From Acidobacteriota bacterium (GTDB lineage Bacteria > Acidobacteriota > Thermoanaerobaculia > Thermoanaerobaculales > Thermoanaerobaculaceae), in assembly GCA_003158745.1 (NCBI GenBank), contig PMLC01000039.1, positions 62,309-98,400 of the forward strand: a DNA stretch of 36,092 bases, read 5' to 3'. A program made the translations under genes and the position numbers. This document shows, piece after piece, positions 1 through 7,485 of the stretch (the first letter of the stretch is position 1; each line of letters opens with the position of its first letter). The notes below the pieces were generated by a model. It was given only the letters and a program-made list of their open reading frames with translations. It did no database searches and was not told the DNA's origin.

Positions 1-33
1 CTGTCAACTGTCAACTGTGAACTGTCAACTGCC
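1..33. repeat. heptamer tandem array (CTGTCAA family)
   Basis: Four consecutive 7-base units (CTGTCAA, CTGTCAA, CTGTGAA, CTGTCAA) followed by CTGCC. The array ends about 20 bases before the glycosyltransferase start. A possible inverted partner would lie left of the window. A related motif (CTGACAG / GTCAGCT) recurs in the trpD-trpG gap at 31424-31535. Confidence 0.85.
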
Positions 34-54
34 CTGTCGGCTAGTATTACACCG

Positions 55-1140
55 ATGCGCGTGCTGCACCTCGTCGCCGCGGACCGCTGGACAGGCGCCG
101 CCGCTACGGCCCTCCAGCTCGCGGAGGCGCTCCGTGCCGCTGGGGTCGAGTGCGTGTTCGCCTACCGGCCGGGACGCAACCTCGAGGACCTTCTGGGCGG
201 CGTTGATTGGTGCCGTCCCATCCTCGCCAAGGAACGGACGCTCGGTGACGTGTGGGCGGCAATCGCCCGCGTGCGCGCGCTCGCCTCGGACCACGACATC
301 GTCCATGCCCACCTCCCGCACGATCACCTGCTGGGCCGCCAGGCGCTCAGGGGATCGGGCAAACCCCTCATCCGGGGCGTCCACCACCTCGGCCATCTCC
401 GGCCTGACCCCTTCCACCGCTGGCTGTTCCGCGGGACCGCGGCTGCCAGTCTCTCGAACTCGGCAATGCTCGCCGCTTGCAGAAGGCTGCCCACCCTACG
501 CGGCGTTCCCGCGCGGGTACTGCCCGTCGCCCTCGAGGCGCGGTTCCGGCCCGGCGGCGACCGCGCCGGCGTGCGAGAGCGTCTCCGGATTCCGCCCGAA
601 GCCCTCGTGGCGGGCACGATCGGCAAGCTGGACCGCGGCCGCGGTCACGACCTGTTCATCCATGCGCTCGCCGCGACGCCCGGCGTGTGGGGGATCGTGA
701 TCGGCAAGGGCCCGCACGTTGAGGCTCTCCAGAAGCTCGCCAGCAGGCTCGGCGTCGCGGGTCGCCTCGCCTTCCCTGGTTACGTCGAGGCAGGGCTCGA
801 GGACCTCTACGCCGCGATGGACGTTTTCGTCTTCCCCTCCGCCGGTTCCGATCACGCGCACCGCGCGATCGCGGAGGCCGCAGGGTGCGGCATTCCGACG
901 GTTGCGGCGGACGTGCCCGGCGTTCGTGATCTCATCGAGCCGGGCGTCACCGGTGACGTGTACCCGGCGAACGATGCCGCGGCGCTGGCGGTGCGGATTG
1001 CTTCGTGGGCTCACGATCCGGCCAGAGGTCGGGCGGGCGGCGCAGCCGCTGCGGCCAAGGCGCGCTCGTTGTGGACCCCGCAGCGCCTCGCCGCCGAGGC
1101 CCTTGAGCTCTATCGGAGCGTTGTCCCGGGCTGCACGTAG
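55..1140 (+). CDS. glycosyltransferase family 4 (GT-B fold)
   Basis: A 361-residue protein of the usual GT4 size that should transfer a sugar from an activated donor to a glycan or lipid in the cytoplasm. The N-terminal half begins MRVLHLVAADRWTGAAATA, the first strand and glycine-rich loop of the GT-B fold, and has the acceptor-side segment HAHLPHDH near residue 85. The C-terminal half holds GTIGKLDRGRGHDL (the start of the second Rossmann domain), VIGKGPH and the donor-site region VFPSAGSDHAHRAIAEAAGCGIP with the Glu-rich helix typical of GT4. The classic EX7E spacing is not clear, so the sugar cannot be named. ATG 55 has no good Shine-Dalgarno sequence, and a repeat array lies just upstream. 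It may belong to an envelope polysaccharide locus to the left. Confidence 0.85.
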   Translation: MRVLHLVAADRWTGAAATALQLAEALRAAGVECVFAYRPGRNLEDLLGGVDWCRPILAKERTLGDVWAAIARVRALASDHDIVHAHLPHDHLLGRQALRGSGKPLIRGVHHLGHLRPDPFHRWLFRGTAAASLSNSAMLAACRRLPTLRGVPARVLPVALEARFRPGGDRAGVRERLRIPPEALVAGTIGKLDRGRGHDLFIHALAATPGVWGIVIGKGPHVEALQKLASRLGVAGRLAFPGYVEAGLEDLYAAMDVFVFPSAGSDHAHRAIAEAAGCGIPTVAADVPGVRDLIEPGVTGDVYPANDAAALAVRIASWAHDPARGRAGGAAAAAKARSLWTPQRLAAEALELYRSVVPGCT

Positions 1141-1158
1141 TGTCTCGAATTTGAGACA
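1141..1158. promoter_or_regulatory. palindrome TGTCTC-N6-GAGACA, operator candidate
   Basis: Perfect 6-base inverted repeat TGTCTC GAATTT GAGACA that starts at the base after the glycosyltransferase stop and lies about 25 bases upstream of a -35 box. An 18-base dyad of this type upstream of a promoter suggests a dimeric regulator or an activator site. The regulator is unknown. Confidence 0.45.
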
Positions 1159-1182
1159 GCTTCCCATTAACTCGGTCGCCTC

Positions 1183-1211
1183 TTGACACGTCGTGTTGAG
1201 GGAGTTAGAGT
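1183..1211 (+). promoter_or_regulatory. sigma70-type promoter of the TonB-dependent receptor
   Basis: TTGACA at 1183-1188, a 17-base spacer, then TAGAGT at 1206-1211 (four of six matches to TATAAT). This is the clearest consensus-like promoter in the window. Transcription would begin near 1218, giving a leader of about 200 bases before the receptor start codon. Confidence 0.6.
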
Positions 1212-1213
1212 CC

Positions 1214-1425
1214 AAACGAAAACATAGCGAGCGTTCGTTTTGTGGGAGGTTCCGGTGGGCGCGGGAATGAAAAGGCAGAAACGGCACTCCCGAAGCGGTC
1301 CTGGCCTCTGCCCGTCTCATCGCCTGAAGATCACGGCCCGAGAGGCTAAACCCGAAAGCCCTCGGGCCTCCGAGTCTTTGGCCCCATTCAACGAGGAAAG
1401 GGCGTACGACGCCCGGGAGGAGACG
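1214..1425 (+). promoter_or_regulatory. structured 5' leader of the receptor mRNA
   Basis: Four hairpins can be read by eye. AAACGAA (1214-1220) pairs with TTCGTTT (1234-1240). GGCAGA (1274-1279) pairs with TCTGCC (1307-1312). GGCCCGAG (1335-1342) pairs with CTCGGGCC (1361-1368), with an inner GGCT/AGCC helix and one bulged A. GGGCGT (1400-1405) pairs with ACGCCC (1409-1414) and abuts the Shine-Dalgarno GGGAGGAG (1415-1422). I could not match the leader to a known riboswitch class. It may control translation or simply be a structured untranslated region. Confidence 0.4.
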
Positions 1426-4239
1426 ATGCACATGCGAGTATTTTCCAATCTACGCGCGCGGCGGGGGTTTGGTGCCCTCGCCTTCGCGGCCTGCGTGGTC
1501 GGACTGCTGATCGCGGGTCCGGCCCTTGCGCAGGTTAACAACGCGGCGGTCGAGCTGCAGGTCTCGGACAGCGGCAAGCTGCCGTTGCCCGGCGTGACAG
1601 CCAAGCTCACGAACCCCGCCACCGGCCTGATGCGGACGGAGCCAACCGATGCCGCGGGCATCGCGCGCTTTGCCGCACTGCCGCCGGGAACGTACACGAT
1701 CCGCATCGAGCTCGAAGGGTTTGTCCCGGTTTCCGAGGAGAACCTCGAGCTTCGGGTCGGACAGACGCTGCGGATCAACGCTGCGATGCAGCTCGCCAAG
1801 ACCAAGGCGGAAGTGGTCACCGTGACCGCGCAGGCGCCGCTCGTCGACGTGGTGAAGACCGACTCCTCGACCAACATCATCCCGGAACAGATCCAGTCGC
1901 TGCCGGTGCCGGACCGTGACTTCCAGAAGTTGGCATTCATCGTCCCGGGCGTCGAGCGCGAGCGCGGCGCCTACCGTTTCATCAGCGGCGACCCGGTGAT
2001 CGGCGCCGGGGGCAACGCCTCGCAGGCCACGATCATGGTGGACGGCGTCGACTTCACCGACCCGGCCCTGGGCCTTGCGCGGGTACAGTTCTCGCAGGAC
2101 GCAATCAGCGAGTTCAGGGTCATCAACAACCGCTTCGACACGGAGATCGGCGGCTCCGCCGGCGGCGCGCTCTCGATCGTGACGCGCTCCGGAACCAACA
2201 ACCTCATGGGGACGGTCTTCGGCTACTATCGCGCCGACAGCCTGCGAGCCAAGGGAGCGCTGGATTTGCCGTGTGGCAGTAATACGGGGTGCAGTAACTA
2301 CGACCGCGGGCAGTACGGTTTCACGCTCGGCGGACCGATCCAGAAGGACAAGACCCACTTCTTCCTGTCGACCGAGTACGTGAAGACCGATGACGTCCCG
2401 CTGCACTTCCGTCCGGGCGGCGCATTCGCCTCCCAGGCGGCGGACGTGCCGCACCCGTGGGATCAGACGATGGCGTTCGGCAGCATCGATCACTCGGTGT
2501 CCGATAGTCAGCAACTGACAGCCAAGTTCACCTACGAACGCTACCGTGAGGATAACTTCCACGTCGGCGGTGTTTCCGACCAGTCGTGGGGGAACCAGCT
2601 CAACCGCGACAACTGGAACCTCACCCTCGGGCACACCCTTGCCCCGAGCCCCAACTACCTGAACGAACTTAACCTCCAGATTGGTGGCCGCAAATACGAG
2701 GAGCCGACCAACTCGAACGCTCCGGAGGAGTGGTTCTCCGTGGGCAACACGCTCAAGACCGGAACGAACACCACCGGCGACATCCTCGGCGATGGCACCC
2801 AGTGGGAGATCCGCGACACCGCCCACCTCTTCGGCGACAAGCACGACCTGAAGATGGGCCTCTCCCTCCAACACGTCAAGGAAGAATCCGACATCCCCAC
2901 GTTCTCGAACGGGACGATCGTCTACCTCACCGACACCCGCGCCCTCCCGATCGAGTATCTGTACGGTGTCGGGTCCGCCGACGTCAACATCAGCACGAAC
3001 ATCTTCGGCGTGTTCATCCAGGACGACTGGCGGATGGCGCCCAACTTCACGTTCGACTACGGGCTGCGCTGGGACCTCGACACCAACGGCAACGACCCCG
3101 ACTTTCGTTCCCCACTGGTCCCCAACGGCCGCAAGCGCGACACCGACAACTACCAGCCGCGTCTTGGCTTCTCTTGGGACGTAGCCGGTGACGGGCAGAA
3201 CCTGGTCCGTGGCGGCGTCGGCCGCTTCGTCGGCCGCTTCCTACTGGTTCCGGCGTTCACCGAGCTTCAGCAGAACGGCTTCACGGGGCGCAAGCTCTAC
3301 ACGCGGGTCAGCGGGATTCTGTTCGGCTTGCCGCCATCAACCTGGCTGGACCCCAACAACCTGACCACCACCGGGATCGCGCTGCCGCCGTCGATCACGA
3401 TGCTCGCCCAGGACTACAAGAGCCCGTACGCGGATCAGGCCACCCTCGGGTGGACGACGCGACTGGGCGGCACCGGGTTGTTCTTCGACACTGAAGCGGT
3501 TTACGACAAAGGCCACGACGAGATCTTCGTGACGGACACCAACTGGTCGGGCAACGCCACCCACACCCGCCTCAATCCCAGCTACACGAACATCGCCACC
3601 TACACCAACGACGGCCACTCAGAGTACAAGGCGCTTGTGTTCAGCCTCAACGGAACGCTCAAGGGCGGCAACCTGATCACCGCCTCGCTGACCATCGCCG
3701 ACAAGAAGAACCTCTCCGACGATTTCAGCCCCGCGTACACCTCCGGCTACCCCAACGACCCGGGGAACCCTGAGGGCGAATGGGGGCGCAGCCAGTCCAA
3801 CGAGCGCTATCACGTGGTCGTGTCCGGCGTGTTCAAGCTCGGCTGGGGCATGACCGCGGCGCCGATCTTCGAGTACGGCTCGGGCCAGCCCTGGACGAAG
3901 CGCCTCGGCTATGACTACAACGGCGACGGTTACAACTCCGACCGCGCCCCGGGAGTGGAGCGCAACGGCGAGAACGGGCCGGTTTACCGGAACGTCTCGC
4001 TCAGGATCACCAAGGCGTTCTCTCTCCCCTCCGCCGGGCGTTTCGAGATCATCGCGGAGGCCTTCAACCTCTTCAACACCGTCAACTACGACGTGACCTC
4101 GGTCAATGCCGGTCAGTATCTGGGTGGACCGACGATCGCCAACCCGAAAGCCGCCTATGTCCCCAACCCGCTGTTCGGCACGTATAGCGCGACTCTTCCG
4201 GCGCGGGAGATCCAGCTCGGCGTGAGGTGGTCCTTCTAG
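1426..4239 (+). CDS. TonB-dependent receptor with carboxypeptidase-regulatory-like domain (Oar type)
   Basis: A 937-residue outer-membrane receptor. ATG 1426 was chosen because GGGAGGAG precedes it by 3 bases and because it yields a clean signal peptide (RRGFGALAFAACVVGLLI, cleavage near LAQ). Mature residues about 30-115 form a Cna-B/carboxypeptidase-regulatory fold (PPGTYTIRIELEGF). A plug domain follows, with the TIMVDGVDFTDP and GGSAGGALSIVTRSGTNN motifs of this family, and then a long beta-barrel rich in aromatic and Asn residues. The protein ends in REIQLGVRWSF, with the terminal Phe recognised by the BAM machinery. No canonical TonB box is obvious. The substrate is unknown; in Acidobacteriota such proteins are often assigned to oligosaccharide or peptide uptake. 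It has its own promoter and leader, with a strong hairpin after the stop. Confidence 0.9.
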   Translation: MHMRVFSNLRARRGFGALAFAACVVGLLIAGPALAQVNNAAVELQVSDSGKLPLPGVTAKLTNPATGLMRTEPTDAAGIARFAALPPGTYTIRIELEGFVPVSEENLELRVGQTLRINAAMQLAKTKAEVVTVTAQAPLVDVVKTDSSTNIIPEQIQSLPVPDRDFQKLAFIVPGVERERGAYRFISGDPVIGAGGNASQATIMVDGVDFTDPALGLARVQFSQDAISEFRVINNRFDTEIGGSAGGALSIVTRSGTNNLMGTVFGYYRADSLRAKGALDLPCGSNTGCSNYDRGQYGFTLGGPIQKDKTHFFLSTEYVKTDDVPLHFRPGGAFASQAADVPHPWDQTMAFGSIDHSVSDSQQLTAKFTYERYREDNFHVGGVSDQSWGNQLNRDNWNLTLGHTLAPSPNYLNELNLQIGGRKYEEPTNSNAPEEWFSVGNTLKTGTNTTGDILGDGTQWEIRDTAHLFGDKHDLKMGLSLQHVKEESDIPTFSNGTIVYLTDTRALPIEYLYGVGSADVNISTNIFGVFIQDDWRMAPNFTFDYGLRWDLDTNGNDPDFRSPLVPNGRKRDTDNYQPRLGFSWDVAGDGQNLVRGGVGRFVGRFLLVPAFTELQQNGFTGRKLYTRVSGILFGLPPSTWLDPNNLTTTGIALPPSITMLAQDYKSPYADQATLGWTTRLGGTGLFFDTEAVYDKGHDEIFVTDTNWSGNATHTRLNPSYTNIATYTNDGHSEYKALVFSLNGTLKGGNLITASLTIADKKNLSDDFSPAYTSGYPNDPGNPEGEWGRSQSNERYHVVVSGVFKLGWGMTAAPIFEYGSGQPWTKRLGYDYNGDGYNSDRAPGVERNGENGPVYRNVSLRITKAFSLPSAGRFEIIAEAFNLFNTVNYDVTSVNAGQYLGGPTIANPKAAYVPNPLFGTYSATLPAREIQLGVRWSF

Positions 4240-4250
4240 CAGCAACGCTC

Positions 4251-4292
4251 CGGGCGCAGGGCATTGGGGTCCGAGCCCCCGGCCCTGTCCCG
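4251..4292 (+). terminator. strong hairpin after the receptor gene
   Basis: CGGG (4251-4254) pairs with CCCG (4289-4292), CAGGGC (4257-4262) with GCCCTG (4282-4287), and GGGG (4266-4269) with CCCC (4276-4279). No T-tract follows, so it may be an mRNA 3' stabiliser or a weak terminator rather than a classic intrinsic terminator. Confidence 0.4.
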
Positions 4293-4372
4293 AAACACGC
4301 AGTGGTCCGGAAACCGGGATGACCGGTCCGGGACTAAGGTCCGGCAAAGCAGAGAAGGAGGCGTGTGTGTCC

Positions 4373-5152
4373 ATGGAAACTGGACTTAAGGGAAAGGTCG
4401 TCATCGTTACCGGGGCGGCGGCCGGAATCGGTAGGGCCACCGCGGGTCGGTTTGCCCAGGAAGGCGCTCGGGTCGCCGCGTGGGACGTCAGCGACGGCAA
4501 GGCCGATGAGCTTGTGAAGGAACTCCAGGCCGCGGGCGGCGAGGCTCTCTTCGCCAAGGTGAACGTCGCCGACGCCGCCTCGGTCGCCTCGGCCACCGAG
4601 ACCGTCGCCGCGCGGTGGGGGCGGATCGACGTGTTGGTCAACAACGCCGGGATCGTGCGCGACGCCCAGCTGGTCAAGTACAAGGACGGCGCGGTCGTAT
4701 CCACGATGACGGACGAGGCGTGGGACGCGGTCATCGCCGTAAACCTCAAGGGCGTGTTCCTGTGCACGCGGGCCGTCGTCCCTCACATGATCAAGGGCGG
4801 CGGTGGAGTGATCCTGTCCGCGTCGTCGGTGGTGGGGCTGTACGGGAACTTCGGGCAGACAAACTACTCGGCCACGAAGGGTGGGCTCATCACGATGACA
4901 AAGACGTGGGCGCGCGAGCTGGGGAAGTTCGGGATCCGCGTCAACGCGGTCGCTCCGGGATTCATCGCAACCGAGATCCTCTCGGCCATGCCGGAGAAAG
5001 TCATCGAGAACATGGTGGCACACACGCCCATCGGCCGCATGGGCAAACCGGAGGATATCGCCAATACCTACGTGTGGCTCGCATCCGACAGCGCGACCTT
5101 CGTTCACGGCGCGACGATCTCGGTGGACGGCGGAATCGTACTTGGGACGTGA
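4373..5152 (+). CDS. short-chain dehydrogenase/reductase, FabG-like 3-oxoacyl reductase
   Basis: A 259-residue classical SDR. The cofactor loop is TGAAAGIG near residue 13, followed by NNAG. The catalytic residues are Ser in SASSVVG and Tyr/Lys in YSATKGG. The C-terminal segment VHGATISVDGG is standard for FabG/PhaB-type enzymes. It probably reduces a 3-oxoacyl thioester with NAD(P)H, which fits neighbours that condense and activate acyl groups. AAGGAGG (4355-4361) lies 11 bases before ATG 4373 and 5 bases before an in-frame GTG at 4367, so the true start may be 4367. It is not necessarily the housekeeping fabG, as no acpP, fabD or fabF lies nearby. Confidence 0.85.
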   Translation: METGLKGKVVIVTGAAAGIGRATAGRFAQEGARVAAWDVSDGKADELVKELQAAGGEALFAKVNVADAASVASATETVAARWGRIDVLVNNAGIVRDAQLVKYKDGAVVSTMTDEAWDAVIAVNLKGVFLCTRAVVPHMIKGGGGVILSASSVVGLYGNFGQTNYSATKGGLITMTKTWARELGKFGIRVNAVAPGFIATEILSAMPEKVIENMVAHTPIGRMGKPEDIANTYVWLASDSATFVHGATISVDGGIVLGT

Positions 5153-5162
5153 GGAGAGAACG

Positions 5163-5306
5163 GTAAAAAGAAAGAGGAAAAGGGGAAACGTGAAAGGGAA
5201 GACGAAAGACGGGCGCCTGACCGCGGCGGTGCCTGACGGCTGTAACACCCGGTGAGTCCTGTTTCGGCCTTCCCTTTGCCCTTTGACGTTTCACCTTTGC
5301 CCTGGA
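5163..5306. repeat. inverted heptamer arrays (AAAGGTC/CCTTTGA family)
   Basis: The left arm at 5163-5211 is purine-rich with 7-base phasing (units such as GGGAAAC, GTGAAAG, GGAAGAC, GAAAGAC). The right arm at 5270-5306 reads CCCTTTG, CCCTTTG, ACGTTTC, ACCTTTG and is roughly its reverse complement. The arms flank about 58 bases of unrelated sequence and fill the gap between the SDR and the KAS III-like gene. Relatives are at 25288-25457 and 26411-26587. Confidence 0.8.
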
Positions 5307-5320
5307 GAATCGAGGTCAAT

Positions 5321-6316
5321 GTGGCCAGAATTGCAAACATCGTAGCTACCGGGCGTTACCTGCCTGAGCGAGAGGTGACCAACAACGAGCTCCGCGCGAA
5401 GTTCGACGCTGCCGTCCCCGAGTTCGTGGACAAGATGGAGGCCTCAAGCGGCATCAAGAGCCGCTGGTGGGTGCCGGACGACTGGGCGACGTCGGACGTC
5501 GCACTGCCGGCCGCGCGGCAGGCGCTCGAGCGTGCCGGACGCAAGCCTGAGGAGGTCGATCTCATCATCCTGGGGACCGACTCCCCCGACTACATCAGCC
5601 CGGCGACATCGGTTGTGCTCCAGCACAAGCTCGGCGCGAAGAACGCCGGCACGTTTGACGTGGGCTGCGCCTGCGCGTCGTTCCCCACGGGGCTCGCGAT
5701 CGCCGCGGGGATGATCGCCACCAACCCCGGACTCAACGTCGTGCTCGTCGTCGGCGTCTACCTGATGCACAAGCTCACGAACCCCAACGACCCCATGATC
5801 TTCTTCTACGGTGACGGAGCCGGTGCCGCGGTGCTGGAACCCCGCGAGACCCCCGGCTTCGTGTCCTCGGCGTCCCAGGCGGGCGGCGAGTACCACAAGC
5901 ACTGGGGGATCTACTCGGGTGGAACCTACGAGCCGGCGAGCGTGGAGTCGGTCAACGCCGGCCGCACGACCGTCAAGATCCTCGACCGCTACCCACCGGA
6001 GATCAACCACGAGGGGTGGCCGCGTCTCACCCGCCGCGTCGCGAAAGAGGGCGGTTTCAAACTCTCGGATATCGACTTCATCATCTTTACACAGGTGCGC
6101 AAACCGTCCATCGAACTGGTGATGGCGGATCTTGGCTTGCCGCTCGAGAAAACCCACACGATCATGGACAAGTGGGGGTACACCGGCTCGGCGTGCATCC
6201 CGATGGCGCTCGACGACGCAATCGGCAAGGGCAAGATCCACTCGGGCGACCTGGTTGTGTTCATTGGGTCGGGCGTGGGGTACAACCAGGCCGGCGCTGC
6301 GTTCAGAATGCCATGA
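5321..6316 (+). CDS. KAS III-like (FabH-fold) condensing enzyme with altered catalytic triad
   Basis: A 331-residue thiolase-fold protein of FabH length. GTG 5321 was chosen because GAGG (5312-5315) precedes it by 5 bases and the frame upstream only translates repeat sequence. The nucleophile is Cys118 in DVGCACASF, and the C-terminal GSGVGYNQAGAAFRM matches the FabH end. Two of the three FabH catalytic residues are missing. The His of VPHQAN is Gln258 in FTQVRKPS, and the Asn of GNTSAAS is Tyr287 in KWGYTGSACIP. FabH needs this His and Asn for decarboxylative condensation, so this protein probably performs a different acyl transfer or condensation, perhaps with acyl-CoA. It sits between a ketoreductase and an acyl-CoA ligase/thiolase set. 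Confidence 0.8.
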   Translation: MARIANIVATGRYLPEREVTNNELRAKFDAAVPEFVDKMEASSGIKSRWWVPDDWATSDVALPAARQALERAGRKPEEVDLIILGTDSPDYISPATSVVLQHKLGAKNAGTFDVGCACASFPTGLAIAAGMIATNPGLNVVLVVGVYLMHKLTNPNDPMIFFYGDGAGAAVLEPRETPGFVSSASQAGGEYHKHWGIYSGGTYEPASVESVNAGRTTVKILDRYPPEINHEGWPRLTRRVAKEGGFKLSDIDFIIFTQVRKPSIELVMADLGLPLEKTHTIMDKWGYTGSACIPMALDDAIGKGKIHSGDLVVFIGSGVGYNQAGAAFRMP

Positions 6317-6319
6317 AGA

Positions 6320-6403
6320 CCGGGGTCTGGGGTCCGAGGTCCGGGAACCGAGAAACACCCGGCTGCGCGCCGAGTTGGTCGGGGGTTTCCGGTCCCCAGG
6401 AGC
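6320..6403. repeat. degenerate heptamer arrays (CCGGGGT/CCCGGAC family)
   Basis: Left arm 6320-6352: CCGGGGT, CTGGGGT, CCGAGGT, CCGGGAA, CCGAG. A weaker inverted arm, GGTTTCCGGTCCCCAGGAG, lies near 6384-6402 and includes the AGGAG ribosome binding site of the next gene. The same motif appears as four perfect copies inside the acyl-CoA ligase gene at 7922-7949. Confidence 0.6.
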
Positions 6404-6407
6404 GGGA

Positions 6408-7325
6408 ATGCGTGCAAGGATGATCGTGCTCATTGCGATCGTGGCGGTCGTCGCGGCGGCCGGGGCGTGGGCGGGGTGGATGCTGCGGTACCGCCCTCTC
6501 ACGGTGTTCGCCTGGCAGACACGGCTTGCCCTGCGCACCTCGGGGCTGCGAAAGGTCCGGGTCGCGGCTCCGGCAGGTCCGCAGACGGTGTTCGTCGGCG
6601 GCAGCGGCCCGGTGGTCGTGCTCCTGCACGGCGCCGGCGACACGGCGGGCACCTGGTTCAAGGTCGTGCCGGAACTGATGGGGTCCCGGACGCTGATCGT
6701 CCCGGACCTCGCCGGACACGGCGACAGCGCGCCACGCACCGGCCCGATCGACTTCAAGGACGTGATGGAAGGCGTCGAGGCCGTCCTCGATGCTCTGACA
6801 CCGCGGCAGAAGGTGGTGCTGGTGGGGAACTCGCTCGGGGCCTGGGTCGCGATGCTCATCGCCCAGCGGAACCCGGAGCGCGTCTCGCTCGCGGTTTGCG
6901 TGGACGGCGGCGCAATCCGGGGGAGCAACCTGCATGCCCGCGTGCTGCCGCGAAACCGCCACGAAGCCCGTGAATCGGTCGAGCAGACGCGCGACCGCAG
7001 AAGCCCGCACGTGCCCGATTTTGTGCTCGACGACATCGTGCGCCAGGCCCACCAGGGGTCGCTCGCCCGCTTCGCCGCCACCGAGGCGACAATGAACCAC
7101 TACCTGCTCGACGAGGCGCAGCTACGTGAGATTGCGGTGCCGGTTCGGCTGATCTGGGGCAGGTCCGACCGCCTGGTCCCCCTGGACTATGCGGCCCGCA
7201 TGCACGCAGCACTCCCATCGGCGGAGCTGGTTGTGCTCGACGGGTGCGGCCATGTCCCACAGCTCGAATGCCCCGCAGCGTTCGTTGCTGCCCTGCGCAA
7301 TGCGCTGGAACTGGAGAAGAAGTGA
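6408..7325 (+). CDS. membrane-anchored alpha/beta hydrolase
   Basis: A 305-residue protein. ATG 6408 has AGGAG 5 bases upstream. Residues 5-25 (MIVLIAIVAVVAAAGAWAGW) form an N-terminal membrane helix, so the catalytic domain is probably tethered to the membrane. Oxyanion-site motif LHGAG is near residue 73, the nucleophile is Ser142 in GNSLGA, the acid is Asp in GRSDRLVP, and the base is His in GCGHVPQLE. The triad is complete. Likely activities are thioester, ester or C-C bond hydrolysis; the substrate cannot be read from the sequence. It is the first of three hydrolases in the cluster. The last codons (EKK) and the stop are in phase with the heptamer array that follows, so the original 3' end may have been replaced. 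Confidence 0.85.
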   Translation: MRARMIVLIAIVAVVAAAGAWAGWMLRYRPLTVFAWQTRLALRTSGLRKVRVAAPAGPQTVFVGGSGPVVVLLHGAGDTAGTWFKVVPELMGSRTLIVPDLAGHGDSAPRTGPIDFKDVMEGVEAVLDALTPRQKVVLVGNSLGAWVAMLIAQRNPERVSLAVCVDGGAIRGSNLHARVLPRNRHEARESVEQTRDRRSPHVPDFVLDDIVRQAHQGSLARFAATEATMNHYLLDEAQLREIAVPVRLIWGRSDRLVPLDYAARMHAALPSAELVVLDGCGHVPQLECPAAFVAALRNALELEKK

Positions 7326-7468
7326 AGAGTTAAGAGTGAAGAGTTGAAAGCCCAAAAACCGAAACAACCGCAGCAACCGCCACCTGGTTGTGATGGTGCG
7401 GCCCGGACGGCGACTCTGCCGCGCCTTTCCTCCCAACTCTTAACTCTTCACTCTCAACTCTTAACTGG
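7312..7468. repeat. inverted heptamer arrays (AGTGAAG family)
   Basis: Left arm 7312-7350: GAGAAGA, AGTGAAG, AGTTAAG, AGTGAAG, AGTTGAA. Right arm 7433-7468 is the reverse complement type: CAACTCT, TAACTCT, TCACTCT, CAACTCT, TAACTGG. About 80 unique bases lie between. The left arm overlaps the hydrolase stop codon, and the right arm ends just before the ligase Shine-Dalgarno sequence. Confidence 0.9.
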
Positions 7469-7485
7469 ACGGGAGGGAGGGGACG

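Noticed and set aside
1184-1200. Sigma54 promoter (TGACAC then TTGAG)
   Set aside because: The key GG of the -24 element is GA, the -12 GC is absent and the spacing is one base too long. The sigma70 reading TTGACA-17-TAGAGT fits better.
1320-1425. Cyclic-di-GMP or other known riboswitch in the receptor leader
   Set aside because: The diagnostic GGGCAAACC and GACGCAAAGCC-type core segments are missing, and no cobalamin-type GCCACTG box was found.
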